Assembly (NCBI GenBank): GCA_938040055.1
Contig: CALHWY010000007.1
Location: 1-64,000, forward strand
Length of the DNA: 64,000 nt
Direction of reading: 5' to 3'
From: an uncultured Endomicrobiia bacterium
Lineage (GTDB): Bacteria > Elusimicrobiota > Endomicrobiia > Endomicrobiales > Endomicrobiaceae
Part shown: in pieces, positions 36,922 through 47,024 of the stretch
Layout of the letters: each line of letters opens with the position of its first letter
Numbering within the stretch: the stretch's first letter is position 1
Made by a program: the position numbers and the translations under genes
Notes under the pieces: generated by a model
Seen by the model: the letters and a program-made list of their open reading frames with translations, nothing else
Database searches by the model: none
Told to the model about the DNA's origin: nothing

Positions 36922-37196
36922 GAATTATCGTTCTTTTGCGTTAAAACGGTCTGCGGCGGCCGATAAAGCGGTAGCGCTTTTATTTGCCGGTCGGCTCAGG
37001 ACAAAGCAAGTTTCAGCGCAATACGGGTTTTATGCGCCCGCAAACCGCTTTCATCCCGTGAACGCGGCAAAGACATTGCCGTACGGCTGTCTTATCCTGT
37101 TTTTTTGCGGTCAAAATATAATTTTCAAAATACCGTTTTCAAAGCTTTCGCAAATTTTTCATTATAAAAAGAAAACATATACGGATCCTGATCATT

Positions 37197-37676
37197 TTAT
37201 TTCCGGCCGCGCTGCAAAGCGCAGCTTTTTGCTTTTGCAGCCAGAATCAGATCTTCAGGCGCAAGCTTTATCTGCATGCCCCTTATGCCTGCACTGATAT
37301 AAATAAAATCAAATTCCGCGCAGCTTTCATCTATAAAAACGGGATACTCTTTTTTCATTGCAAGAGGGGAACATCCCCCGCGTATATAACCTGTAACTTT
37401 CATAATATCTTTTACGGCTATCATTTCAGCGCTTTTATTTCCTGAAACCCGGGCGGCTTTTTTCAGATCTATTTCAGCGTCGCCGGCTATAACGCAGACA
37501 AAAAAGCCGTTTTTATCGCCTTTTAAAACAAGCGTTTTAAAAACTTGTTTTATGTTCTCTCCCAGCTTTGCGGCTACGCTTGCGGCGCTTAAATCATTTT
37601 CATCGCTCTGATAGCGCACCAGTTCATAATTTATTTTATTTCTGTCAAGAATTCTCGCGGCATTTGTTTTATTCAT
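37197..37676 (-). CDS. ybaK: YbaK/EbsC-family aminoacyl-tRNA deacylase
   Basis: 159 residues of the YbaK/ProX-like editing family. It has KTLVLKGDKNGFFVCVIAG with the conserved lysine after the KT pair, GYIRGGCSPLAMKK, and DESCAEFDFIYISAG. YbaK hydrolyses mischarged Cys-tRNA(Pro). Length is normal. It is followed by a 275-bp gap and the ZIP terminator, and preceded by a small membrane protein gene 9 bp away. Confidence 0.88.
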   Translation of the reverse strand: MNKTNAARILDRNKINYELVRYQSDENDLSAASVAAKLGENIKQVFKTLVLKGDKNGFFVCVIAGDAEIDLKKAARVSGNKSAEMIAVKDIMKVTGYIRGGCSPLAMKKEYPVFIDESCAEFDFIYISAGIRGMQIKLAPEDLILAAKAKSCALQRGRK

Positions 37677-37685
37677 TTTCTTTTT

Positions 37686-38195
37686 TTAGGTTCCGTCTTT
37701 AGAAAATACCGATAAAGTTTTCATTATAAAGAAAGCCGTAAAAGCTCCTATTATATTGTAAGGCACGGACAATAATATTATCAGCCAGCCTATCTGCATT
37801 CCTTCCCTGAACCCGTATCTGACGATTTTCCAGGCCCAGTTGGAAGGAAAATACCCCGCCCGCATATCATGGAAATGCCATAGCATCCCTCCCGGCATGG
37901 AACTTATTATTACGGTAAGCGCTATTATAAAAAGCGTAAGCAAAATCTGTTTTAAAAGAGAAATATTGTTAAATTTATTTAAAAACAGCACCGCGAGCGC
38001 GGAAAAAACAAAACACGGTATGGACATAAACTGCAGCGGATAAATCATATGGTAACAATATGACTTGTAAAACTTAAAAAAAGGGCTGATGCCGAAAAAC
38101 AAAAGAATATCGTAACAGGCGGCCGCAAATATAAGGCTGGCGGCAAACGCCATGCAAAATTTAATAAAGTTCGACTTAAAGCCTTTTCTTATCAT
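37686..38195 (-). CDS. Four-helix membrane protein of unknown function
   Basis: 169 residues with four predicted transmembrane helices and a His/Trp-containing loop (MLWHFHDMRAG). Start ATG at 38195 overlaps the SIMPL stop as ATGA, so the two are translated together. I recognise no family. Confidence 0.65.
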   Translation of the reverse strand: MIRKGFKSNFIKFCMAFAASLIFAAACYDILLFFGISPFFKFYKSYCYHMIYPLQFMSIPCFVFSALAVLFLNKFNNISLLKQILLTLFIIALTVIISSMPGGMLWHFHDMRAGYFPSNWAWKIVRYGFREGMQIGWLIILLSVPYNIIGAFTAFFIMKTLSVFSKDGT

Positions 38196-38914
38196 TTTAT
38201 TTTATATGTCAGAACAACCTGCGAACGGACGGAAACCGTTCCCGGAGCGGCGGCATGGGTTAAAAGTCCGTCTTCCGCGTCTCCGGCGCCCAGCATATTT
38301 TGGGACATCTCATTGGCAGACGCATTCGCGTATCCGCCCACGGGAAACCAGCCGGCGTTTACTTCGTTTATGTTTATTATTTTGCCGAGTTTTATTCCGC
38401 TCTCGCCGGCAAGAAACTGGCCTTTTTCTTTAGCGGACTGAATCGCCATTCTTCTCGCTTCGTTTTTATATTTTTTAAGTTCGGTTACCTGGAAATCTAT
38501 ATATCCGACCTTATTTATGCCCGATTTTAAAAGTTCGGTTATAATCTCATCGTATTTTGAAATATCTTCCAGAATAATGGAAAGATTCTGTTCGACGCGG
38601 TAAACATTTTCAAGTTTTTCGTAATTGTTCCATTCCGGAGAAATATTTATATAATCCATTTTAATATTATTTTCGGAAATGCCGGCGCTTTTACAGTATT
38701 CTACAGCTTTTTTTACCGCATTAAAACTTTGATTTTTCGCTTCCATAAGATCCGCGCTTCTCGTGACCACCCCTACGCTGAAAACGACTTTGTCCGGTTT
38801 TGCTTTTACTATGGCGTCAGCCTCAACCGTAAGAGTTCCGAATTTTTCGCCCGCAAAAACGTACCCCGAGAAAATAAAGACCGAAGTCAAAACGGTTAAA
38901 ATCCCTTTTTTCAT
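38192..38914 (-). CDS. Periplasmic SIMPL-domain (DUF541/YggE-like) protein
   Basis: 240 residues with a signal peptide (MKKGILTVLTSVFIFSGYVFA). The SIMPL pattern is clear: VEADAIVKAKPDKVVFSVGV, then YRVEQNLSI, and a C-terminal RSQVVLTYKI strand. YggE in E. coli is linked to oxidative-stress protection and other members to channel-like assemblies; the exact role is open. It follows a lipoprotein gene by 15 bp. Confidence 0.85.
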   Translation of the reverse strand: MKKGILTVLTSVFIFSGYVFAGEKFGTLTVEADAIVKAKPDKVVFSVGVVTRSADLMEAKNQSFNAVKKAVEYCKSAGISENNIKMDYINISPEWNNYEKLENVYRVEQNLSIILEDISKYDEIITELLKSGINKVGYIDFQVTELKKYKNEARRMAIQSAKEKGQFLAGESGIKLGKIININEVNAGWFPVGGYANASANEMSQNMLGAGDAEDGLLTHAAAPGTVSVRSQVVLTYKIK

Positions 38915-38929
38915 TTTACTCTCCTTGTT

Positions 38930-39655
38930 TTACTGTTTTACCGGCGCAAAATCCGCAAAAACCGCGTTGGATATATCGCTTCTTTCCTTAAAAAGTTCGA
39001 AAAACTCGCTGCCGCCTATTTCCGAAACCGGTACGGAAACAAAAAATCTGCCTTTATCGGTTAAAAATATAATTTTAATTTCGCCGGCTCCCGGCAGACT
39101 CGTATCTTTATCCACATTATCCAAACCGCTTATGTATTTTTGCGCGGATTCCATAAAAGTTTTTATCCTGCTTTTCATCTCCGCGCCGTTTTTTTCCACA
39201 AAAGAAGTCATCAAAAGAGTCTTGGCAAGAGTTAAATCGTCCAGCCCTTTCCAATATTTCGCTATGTCCGCTTCATAATATTTCAAATATTTTTTAGACG
39301 TATTATACATTATGCCCGATATTCCCGAAGACAGCCCGCCGTCTCCGACAAGAACGATGCAGTTGCCTCCGAAAATTATCTCCGCCGACTCTCCCGTAAT
39401 ATAAGCGGCGGAAACCACTACCAGCATATCCGCGACATTTTGTTCCGTTATGACGCCGTAAACCGTTATCCTTTCTTCAGACGGTTTTATTCCCAGCTGC
39501 TGCGGAGAGACCGTCACCGCGTCTTTTATCATATCATTATAGTATGACGCTCTGTCCATATGCTCTTTACCGGGCTTTTTATTTCCGCCGCAGGAAGAAA
39601 GAATAACGAAAAGTGCCGAAAACAGCAAAATCCTCATAAAAAAACTTTTCTTCAT
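38930..39655 (-). CDS. Lipoprotein of unknown function
   Basis: 241 residues. A hydrophobic leader ends in the lipobox VILSSC, with C22 predicted to be lipidated and GGNK after it, which suggests outer-membrane sorting. The mature part is mixed alpha/beta with no family I recognise. It is the first gene of a set with the SIMPL protein and the four-helix membrane protein, so a common envelope function is possible. Confidence 0.7.
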   Translation of the reverse strand: MKKSFFMRILLFSALFVILSSCGGNKKPGKEHMDRASYYNDMIKDAVTVSPQQLGIKPSEERITVYGVITEQNVADMLVVVSAAYITGESAEIIFGGNCIVLVGDGGLSSGISGIMYNTSKKYLKYYEADIAKYWKGLDDLTLAKTLLMTSFVEKNGAEMKSRIKTFMESAQKYISGLDNVDKDTSLPGAGEIKIIFLTDKGRFFVSVPVSEIGGSEFFELFKERSDISNAVFADFAPVKQ

Positions 39656-39940
39656 ATTTTATATTCCTTTCGCCAATCGGCGCGGGACGGAAAACGGAAT
39701 CCGGCTGCTGCATATTTCCGGCCAAAGCGGACGCGCGGCGGCCCGGCTGATTTTATTAAAAATATTTTCAGGGTTTTCAGTCATTTTACGGCTTAAATTA
39801 TATATTATTTTATCCAAAAAATAAGCGAAAAAACATTTGCCGCCGGCAGATTTCGCTGCATTCGCCGAAAAAAACTTTTTTTACAAAAAAGCCCGCGGGA
39901 TTTGCGGATAATCGCGCTTAAAAACAAAAAAACAGCCTTA

Positions 39941-40186
39941 TTATTTTTTCTTTTTCTTGCGGAACGACAATTTGATTCCGGCAAATAAAAAAATAAACAT
40001 TACCGCCAAATAGCCCGCCCAGTACAAAGCGTTCCCGACGACAAAACCGATCTGTTCGCTGCTGAGATTTTTCGTAAAAACAGAGCTAAGCCCGTAAAAT
40101 GCGGCCAAGACGGCCGCAATCTGATTAAAGGCCGCCAGCATCATTAAGACTGAAACCGTAATAAAAATTATTCCTAACAATTTCAT
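39941..40186 (-). CDS. Small two-helix membrane protein
   Basis: 81 residues with two hydrophobic helices (about 1-28 and 50-72) and a strongly basic tail (KLSFRKKKKK). ATG at 40186 follows GGAGG closely. No family is recognised. It stands alone between two gaps. Confidence 0.6.
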   Translation of the reverse strand: MKLLGIIFITVSVLMMLAAFNQIAAVLAAFYGLSSVFTKNLSSEQIGFVVGNALYWAGYLAVMFIFLFAGIKLSFRKKKKK

Positions 40187-40644
40187 TGCGCCTCCTCAAA
40201 CGACCGTAAATTTTATATTATCGAATTCGTTTAACGAATTTTTTGTTTACGCGCTTAAATTCATTTAAAGCGGTTTTCCGGACAAAAAAAGAACCGCTCC
40301 GACTTCTTATGCCTGCGGCTTCATCTTTGCCTCCGCCAGCGATTATTACTGCAAAAAACGCATTCTTTTCACAGGTTTTGCATATTCTGTCCGCAGCCAT
40401 AATGCAAAAAACATTCAATCTTTTAAACCGGTTACCAGTTTTTTACCAAGGCTTTCTTACGGCATAAAAGAATACTCCTCTTGCGAATAAGCGCCGTCAA
40501 AACGGACAGTTGTTTTAAACGCGTAATTTTTCCTATCGCGCGAAAGAATGAAGATAAAATTTTTGTCTGCCGCATACGTCCGGGACAAAAAATACCTTCC
40601 GGCGCCGGCTGATATTTTTTATAAGCTTTTGCAATCCGCGTATT
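40187..40644. other. Intergenic region, nothing recognised
   Basis: Short frames on both strands lack motifs and good ribosome-binding sites. There is no clear hairpin or repeat. Confidence 0.4.
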
Positions 40645-41841
40645 TTATCTGGAATATACGCTTTCTCGCCTTTTAAGCATTTCTTCAGCTTCTTTTTTGT
40701 CCGCAAAACCCATTTTCGTATTGCTTCTAAGATAATCCAGAGCCGTTTTTCCTTCATTGTCTTTTGCTTTTGCGTCCGCTTTAGCTTCAAGCAGAATTTT
40801 TATTATCCGGGCGTTTTGATTATTTCTTGCTGCCGCCATAAGAGCCGTGGTGCCGCGGACGGTTTTTGCGTTTACGTCGGCTCCTTTGCCGATGAGATTT
40901 TTTACAAGTAAAATATTGTCGTCATGGTTTGCGGCGGATATCAGCGCGGTCGCGCCTTTTCCCGTTTTAATATTCGCGTCAGCCCCGTTTTTTAAAAGAA
41001 GCCCGGCAATTTCGGGATTGATGCCTTTAAAAGAAGCCAGAATCAAAGGAGTAACTCCTTTCTCGCCCGTCACGGGATGTTTCGCCTGATGGTTTATGTC
41101 GGCTCCGGCTTTTATGAGCATCCCGGTAATTTCGGGGCTTCCTTTAGTGCCTATGGTGCTTGTAAGAGGCGTATTTCCGGTATATGTTTCGGCATTGACG
41201 TCCATTCCGTTTTCTATCAGGGCCCGTACAGCGCCCGCATTGATTTCAGTTTCTTTTTCCCCTTCCATTTTTCTTTCGGACAATACCGATAAAAAAGCTA
41301 TGCATGCCGGCTCATGATTTGCCGGCATGGTTTCGTTTACGTCAGCCCCGTTTGAGGCCAGAATTTTTATTATCGCCGGATCCGCGCCGTTGAACACCGC
41401 AAAAGTAAAAGCCGTATATCCTTCCCTGACGGCATTTATATTAAAGCTTCTTCCGGCCGCCTTTGCGATATATTCTTCAGGCCTGTTTTCGGCAATCGCG
41501 ATCATAAGTTTTGTGGGAGGAATAAAAAATCCGAATAATACATTGCCTAAAAATAAAAGCGCGGTAAGCGCCGCCAGTTCCGCGGTCGCTTTTGCGATTT
41601 TTTTTTGCCCATCCGCAAAAGACCTCACAAACAAAAACAAAGACGCCAAAAAAGCCGCCGCCAGAATGGCCGCCGCGGCGGTCATCGCGTGCAGACTGAA
41701 AGGATCACAAACCCCTTGATGGATTTTTTGCATAAATATCAAAGAGCCGCGGTACATGCCTCTTATGGAAAACCAGCTCCATATCGCAGCTATGACGGCG
41801 AAAAAAGCATACGCGGCTAAAAGTTTTTTTCTTATTTCCAT
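40645..41841 (-). CDS. Membrane-anchored ankyrin-repeat protein
   Basis: About 398 residues from the MEIRKKLL start (ATG 41841, GGAG ten bases upstream). Three transmembrane helices lie in the first 125 residues, followed by about seven ankyrin repeats with the usual (G)xTPL..A and LL.(N/K)GAD(V/A)N words. The second repeat has an insert (about 25 residues). Ankyrin domains bind proteins, and location at the inner membrane suggests a scaffold. A paralogue lies at 43091-44140. Confidence 0.82.
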   Translation of the reverse strand: MEIRKKLLAAYAFFAVIAAIWSWFSIRGMYRGSLIFMQKIHQGVCDPFSLHAMTAAAAILAAAFLASLFLFVRSFADGQKKIAKATAELAALTALLFLGNVLFGFFIPPTKLMIAIAENRPEEYIAKAAGRSFNINAVREGYTAFTFAVFNGADPAIIKILASNGADVNETMPANHEPACIAFLSVLSERKMEGEKETEINAGAVRALIENGMDVNAETYTGNTPLTSTIGTKGSPEITGMLIKAGADINHQAKHPVTGEKGVTPLILASFKGINPEIAGLLLKNGADANIKTGKGATALISAANHDDNILLVKNLIGKGADVNAKTVRGTTALMAAARNNQNARIIKILLEAKADAKAKDNEGKTALDYLRSNTKMGFADKKEAEEMLKRRESVYSR

Positions 41842-42259
41842 AATAATGTTTCTCCGTTGTTTTTTTAAAGGCGTTCCCGGATTTTTTAATATTTTTTGAA
41901 ACCGCTCCGGCAGTTTTATCCGCATTTTCCCAAACGCCTGGACAAAAAAAGTTTTTGCGCCGTTATAACGGCTTTTGCCGAAATCTTTTACAAAATCTTT
42001 GCCGGCGCTGCGCGCGGCAATCAGATTCGGGCGTCAAAAAAAAACGTTTTTTCGTAAAAATTTTTACGAATTTGGCGGCCGCGCTTTTTTGCAGATCCGG
42101 CCGCTTTCTGACATAAATTTTCTGAAACGCCGTTCTTTGCGTCACGCTTGCGGAAACCGGGTTTTTACGCCGCCTTTTTGCACGCGTCCGACAAAAAACA
42201 CAAAAAAGGCGAAATATTTAAAGCGAAAAACCTTTTCCGCGCGGCAGGCATACTGCCGA
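41842..42259. other. Intergenic region, nothing recognised
   Basis: Poly-A/T rich with several short direct words, and no gene or terminator that I can support. Confidence 0.4.
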
Positions 42260-43090
42260 TCATGCCAAAAACGAAAAGTATGCAAGCACCGCAGTTCCCA
42301 AAACTATTCGGTACCAGCCGAAAATTTTAAAATCATGTTTTTTGACATATCCCGTCAGAAAACGTATCGCGGCGGCCGACACCGCAAAAGCGACAGCCGA
42401 AGCCAGAAGAAGAATAAAAATTTCATCTTTGCCGAAACCCGTTGCGAACTTAAAAAGTTTCAGGGCGCTTGCTCCCAGCATTACAGGCACCGCCAGAAAA
42501 AAAGTATATTCGGCCGCGGCCGTTCTTGAAACTCCCAGCGTCAAAGCGCCCAGTATCGTCGCTCCCGAACGCGAAGTGCCTGGAAAAACCGCGGCTGCAA
42601 GCTGGAACAGTCCTATGAGAAAAGCCGCCTGAAAAGTTATTTCCGCGATTGAATTGATTTTCGGAAGTTTGCCTTTGCGGACGTTTTCTATAATAATAAA
42701 AAGTATTCCGAACAGTACCAGCATTATTGAAACCGTGCGGTAATTATAAAAGAGCTCGTTGAATTTGTCGTCAAACATTATGCCCGCGGCCGCGGCCGGA
42801 AAACAGGAAACCGCTATTTTAACCCACAGGAGCAAAATTTTTTTATCGGTCAAAATCTTTTTTTCTTTGAGATAAAAAGGAAAAAGCCTGTCGCGGTAAA
42901 GAAAAACCACCGACATTACCGCGCCAAGCTGTATTACCACCAGAAACACGGCTTTAAAATCCGCAGTCACGTTCAGCTTTATGAACTCGTCAATCAGTAT
43001 CATATGCCCCGTGCTGCTTACCGGCAGCCATTCCGTCACGCCTTCGGTTATGCCTAAAATTATTGCTTTTAAAATCTCCGAAATATTCAT
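42260..43090 (-). CDS. uppP: Undecaprenyl-diphosphatase
   Basis: 276 residues of the BacA/UppP family, an inner-membrane enzyme that recycles the lipid carrier of peptidoglycan and polysaccharide synthesis. Signature GITEGVTEWLPVSSTGHM (13-30) and the second motif FPGTSRSGATI with the catalytic Arg are present. Eight helices are expected. Its ATG lies one base after the stop of the ankyrin gene, so they share a transcript. Confidence 0.93.
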   Translation of the reverse strand: MNISEILKAIILGITEGVTEWLPVSSTGHMILIDEFIKLNVTADFKAVFLVVIQLGAVMSVVFLYRDRLFPFYLKEKKILTDKKILLLWVKIAVSCFPAAAAGIMFDDKFNELFYNYRTVSIMLVLFGILFIIIENVRKGKLPKINSIAEITFQAAFLIGLFQLAAAVFPGTSRSGATILGALTLGVSRTAAAEYTFFLAVPVMLGASALKLFKFATGFGKDEIFILLLASAVAFAVSAAAIRFLTGYVKKHDFKIFGWYRIVLGTAVLAYFSFLA

Positions 43091-44140
43091 TTAATAGAGA
43101 TAGCCTTTTTTGCCTTTCACTCTTTCCGCATAAGCTTTGATAAACTTTTTTCTTTCTTCTTTTTCCGCATCCGACAAGTCCGGACCGGCAGTCAGATAAT
43201 TTATTATGCCTCTGTTTACGGAGCCGTCAGGGTCGGCGTAAGCCCCTTTTTCAAGAAGCATTTCCGCGGCTTCGCCGTTTCCGGAAACATAAGCGTATGT
43301 AAGCGGAGTTACCCCGGATTTGTCCAAATCATTGACGGGAGCACCGTTTTCAAGAAGTTCTTTAAGTATTTCGTTTTTTTTTCTGCTTTTATTCATTAAA
43401 GCAGCGCTGATGACGGGAAAATTATCAATGCTTGTGGTTTTAAGATCGGCCCCGCTTTCCAGAAGAAATTTTATAATTTCCGGATCGTTTGCCGTAAGAC
43501 TCGCCCTTCCTATGGCGGACACTTTTCCGGGAAGAGACAATTTATTTACGTCGGCGCCGTTTTCAACAAGCAGCCTGACGGTTTCGATGGAGCTTTCCGG
43601 TTTTAAAGCATGCATCAAAACCGGAATTCCTTCTTTGTCCGCGGCATTTACGTCGGCTCCTTTATCAATCAAAAGTTTTATCGTTTCGGCGCCGTGCCCG
43701 TACATAACCGCAAAAGCCAGCGGGGAATATCCTTTTTCGGGCTTATTTATATCCGCCGAACTTTCTATCAAATATTCCATTACGGCGACGGGCTCCCGCT
43801 TGTACAAAGCGTAAAACAGAGGGGAAAGCGCCACTTTCGAATAAAAGTAAAAGCCTGCGGCCACAAAAAGCGCCAGCGCGGCGGACATCATAATTTTACT
43901 GCCGGCCTCGCCCCGGGCGGATTCGAACTCCCCTCCGAGAGACAAACAGGTAACCGCGCACAAAAGAAACATACAGGCCGCCGCCACAAAAAATATCACC
44001 GGCAAATGGTTTGCCCCGTATATTTTTTCATAAGACAATATATAAGGCAGGTATGCAACCAGCAGTTTGAGAAAAGCCAGCAGAAAAACAAGAGAAAAAA
44101 CCGTGCATGCCGCGGACACGGCTTTATTTAATTTTTTCAT
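43091..44140 (-). CDS. Membrane-anchored ankyrin-repeat protein (paralogue)
   Basis: 349 residues with three N-terminal transmembrane helices and five or six ankyrin repeats (ILLIDKGADVNAADKEG-like units). Layout is the same as 40645-41841. The C-terminus is basic. It is directly upstream of uppP with no spacer. A gene duplication with uppP left between the copies is the simplest reading. Confidence 0.82.
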   Translation of the reverse strand: MKKLNKAVSAACTVFSLVFLLAFLKLLVAYLPYILSYEKIYGANHLPVIFFVAAACMFLLCAVTCLSLGGEFESARGEAGSKIMMSAALALFVAAGFYFYSKVALSPLFYALYKREPVAVMEYLIESSADINKPEKGYSPLAFAVMYGHGAETIKLLIDKGADVNAADKEGIPVLMHALKPESSIETVRLLVENGADVNKLSLPGKVSAIGRASLTANDPEIIKFLLESGADLKTTSIDNFPVISAALMNKSRKKNEILKELLENGAPVNDLDKSGVTPLTYAYVSGNGEAAEMLLEKGAYADPDGSVNRGIINYLTAGPDLSDAEKEERKKFIKAYAERVKGKKGYLY

Positions 44141-44429
44141 CCGCCGCTCCTTGTTACTTTCGCGTAAGACGCCGAATTATTAAAGCAAGTAATTATACAA
44201 TTTTAAGACGGCATATAAAATTCCCGCGGGACGGCGGACACGAATTTTTTCGGACAAGTCCGAAACCGTTTTAATTTTTCGGTCCGCAAAAACAGTCCGC
44301 TTCCAAAGCGTCAAAGCCCGCATTGCCGGCATTATTTCTTTGAATAAAAAAAACGAAGTTTTTATTATGCCGCGCAAGAATATCCGGCAAAACCGAATAT
44401 TTAAGATTTTTTCGCATTTATAAAAGCTT

Positions 44430-45494
44430 TTAATTTATCATTTTTTTCAGCAGACGGTCGGTTTCTATAAAATTTACGGCTTTGGCAAATGAATCCGGCT
44501 CGCTTAATGCCGTATAATAATTTTCTTTGATCCGCGGAGCGAATTTCACCGCCTCAATAAACTCTTTTTTATTAAAAGGCCCGGCGCTTACAAAATCCGC
44601 GAAACCGCTGCTTTCAAGAAAATTTTTTATATCGCAGGCTCTCGGATTGTCCTGTATGAGAGCGCAAAGATATGCGGCCGCGCCCACCTGGAGACCGTGC
44701 ATGCGCGGAGAGAAAAAAAGATGGTCGAGAGCATGCGAAATGAGATGTTCGCTTCCGCTGGCAGGTCTTGAAGAGCCGGCAATTTCCATCGCTATGCCGC
44801 TAAGCACAAGAGAGTTCGCGAGTTTTGAATAAAAATTTTTCGAATCAAAATTCTTTTCCGAAGCCGCATAATATAAAGCGTCAAGGGAATTATAAGCGAT
44901 AAGCGAAGCAAAATCATTATACTCCTCCTGCTTTTTTTCAAAAGCCCTTTTCCAGTCCCATAAAGCCGTAACTTTTGAAACCATATCTCCCAAACCGGAA
45001 TAAAATGATTCCTTGGGAGCGTTCGCTATGATGTCCAAATCCGCCACCACGCCGTAAGGTATGCTGGATTTGACCGATTTTCTTTTCCCTTCAACCAATA
45101 ATGACGCTCCCGGACTGCAAAAACCGTCATTTGAAAGAGAAGTCGGAACGCTTATGAAAGGCAGTTTTAAAATATGAGCGCAGTATTTGCTGTAATCCAG
45201 CGATTTTCCCCCGCCTACGCCTATGAGCGCGTCCGTGTCCGCGGGCACTTTAAAAGCCGTGTATATTATATTTTCTATGTTTATATCGGAGATATAATCT
45301 TTGCGCGCCGTTTTTATGCCGTATTTTTTAAAACCTTCATAAAGTTTTGCGCCTGCCACGCTTTCTATTCCTTCGGAAAAGAAAAGAGACACTTTCATAT
45401 ATTTTCTGTCATAAAGATATTTGCCTATTTTAACAAGCTTTCCGCTTCCTATTTTCAAAAGGGAAGGTATGCTTATCTCTTTATTCAAGTCCAT
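44430..45494 (-). CDS. Glycerol-1-phosphate dehydrogenase-like protein (AraM/EgsA family)
   Basis: 354 residues of the iron/zinc-dependent dehydrogenase fold. NAD-binding GVGGGKSLD (92-100), PTSLSNDGFCSPGASL, and the metal ligands D170 (GLGDMVSK), H250 (SEHLISH) and H266 are all in place. Bacterial AraM and archaeal EgsA make sn-glycerol-1-phosphate from dihydroxyacetone phosphate. It overlaps the HAD phosphatase gene by 14 bp, so they act together. Confidence 0.82.
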   Translation of the reverse strand: MDLNKEISIPSLLKIGSGKLVKIGKYLYDRKYMKVSLFFSEGIESVAGAKLYEGFKKYGIKTARKDYISDINIENIIYTAFKVPADTDALIGVGGGKSLDYSKYCAHILKLPFISVPTSLSNDGFCSPGASLLVEGKRKSVKSSIPYGVVADLDIIANAPKESFYSGLGDMVSKVTALWDWKRAFEKKQEEYNDFASLIAYNSLDALYYAASEKNFDSKNFYSKLANSLVLSGIAMEIAGSSRPASGSEHLISHALDHLFFSPRMHGLQVGAAAYLCALIQDNPRACDIKNFLESSGFADFVSAGPFNKKEFIEAVKFAPRIKENYYTALSEPDSFAKAVNFIETDRLLKKMIN

Positions 45495-46143
45495 AAAGCC
45501 CTCCGATATATTTTGTTATATCGCCGAAATCATTAAACTTTAAAGTTTTTATGTTTTCTTTTTCGCACAGCGCGGCGAGAATGCCTTTGGCAAACACGGC
45601 GTCGGCCGATTTCGCCGCTTTAATGTCCGGTCTGCCGTCTCCGGCATAAACGGTAAAATATCCCCGGCGTTTGAAATCCTCCACGACGGCCTCTTTCGCT
45701 ATTCCGGTCTCTTTGCCGTAATAAGGGTTTTCTTCCGGCAAAGCTTTAAGTTTAAAACCCGTTCCGGGAGAATACTCCGCCTTATTGGATATAACGGATA
45801 TATTGTATTTTTCAATATATCCTGGAATGCGTTTATATATATAATAGTCCATTCCCGCGCTGCAAATATAAACGGGAACGCCAAGGCGGGCGCAGAGTTT
45901 CAGCGTGCCGGGAAATTTTTTGTCTATTTTTATGTTTTGAATAAAAGCGTCCAGCTTTTCCTGCTCTATCGAGACTTTTGCAAATATCCTGCTTAAAGCT
46001 TCAAAATGCGTTATTTTTCCGGACTCATAATCGTTCCATGGCTTGATATCTTCTTTTTTAAGAAGCTTTTCAACAACCATGCCGAAAAAATCTTCTCCGG
46101 ATATCGTCCCGTCAAAATCGCTGATTAAAACGGTTTTTGTCAT
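45481..46143 (-). CDS. HAD-family phosphatase (MtnX/SerB-like)
   Basis: 220 residues with motif I DFDGTI (D9, D11), motif II CSAG, and the late motif GDGRPDIKAA. The MtnX/phosphoserine-phosphatase-like subtype is suggested by the helical cap after motif I. It sits upstream of the glycerol-1-phosphate dehydrogenase gene with overlap. The pair could dephosphorylate or channel glycerol phosphates, but the substrate is not known. Confidence 0.8.
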   Translation of the reverse strand: MTKTVLISDFDGTISGEDFFGMVVEKLLKKEDIKPWNDYESGKITHFEALSRIFAKVSIEQEKLDAFIQNIKIDKKFPGTLKLCARLGVPVYICSAGMDYYIYKRIPGYIEKYNISVISNKAEYSPGTGFKLKALPEENPYYGKETGIAKEAVVEDFKRRGYFTVYAGDGRPDIKAAKSADAVFAKGILAALCEKENIKTLKFNDFGDITKYIGGLYGLE

Positions 46144-47024
46144 TTTAAGCCCCCGAATGTCTTTTTACGGTCTTTTAGATGATCCGATATTGCCCGCTTA
46201 TAAACGCCGCAAAAACGGCGAATACGCAATCTCCGGTTTTTATCCGCCTTAAAAAACGGATTTACGGATTTTTCCTCGGGATTTTTATTTTCCGCGCTGG
46301 CGGGGAAAGATTTATTTATATTCCGATTTATACGCCGGCATAAACCGCGCAGAGCCGCCGGTTTATATATTTACATATATCGAGAGTGCCGAAAAATTGC
46401 GAGTTTAATAAAAGAACTTCTTGAAGACAAAGATTTACACGGAACCGCGTTAAAAGGCATTGTCCTGTTATACGGCATGAGCGGCGGCCGAGAAAAAAAA
46501 CTAAAAAAAATATACGCCTGCGCGGCCCGCATGCACGCGCCTTGAACGCAAATCCGCAACAGCAAAATAAAATATTTTTCAAATAAGCCCGGCGGCGCAT
46601 TTCCGGCAAATCCGCAAAGGTAAATTAAATATAATTTCCAAAGAAATTCGAACCGTTTTTGTTCATTCTGCCGCAAACCGCTCCGTAAAACGCCGGCCGG
46701 CAAAAATTTTAATATTTTGCAGTTTTAACTCCTTTTTTGCGTCCGGGCGGAAAAAAAGGCGGCAGACTTTTGCCGGTTTTTAAGCGGCGGATCAAACATT
46801 GTCCGGTTTTCGGTTTGTTTTTTGCAAAATCCGGTAAATACCAAGCTCATATTTCCGTTCAAACCGTGAAAACAAACATTGCCGCCGCAAACCCGTATAG
46901 TCAAACCGGCGTTTTATTTATTTGTTTCCGGACGGATTTTCATAAGAACCGCCATTAAACTGAATCCGTAAATTTTTCCGGCGGATTTTTGCAAAAATAC
47001 GGACAAAGCGCGCCAGCAAAACAG
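46144..47024. other. 0.88-kb gap without an intact gene
   Basis: A plus-strand stretch near 46375-46544 reads as protein-like text (RKIASLIKELLEDKDL, LKGIVLLYGMSGG) without a good start, so it may be debris. The rest has no identifiable feature. Confidence 0.35.

Noticed and set aside
43905..43945. tRNA-like GGATTCGAAC word
   Set aside because: It lies inside the ankyrin protein gene and no cloverleaf can be drawn around it.
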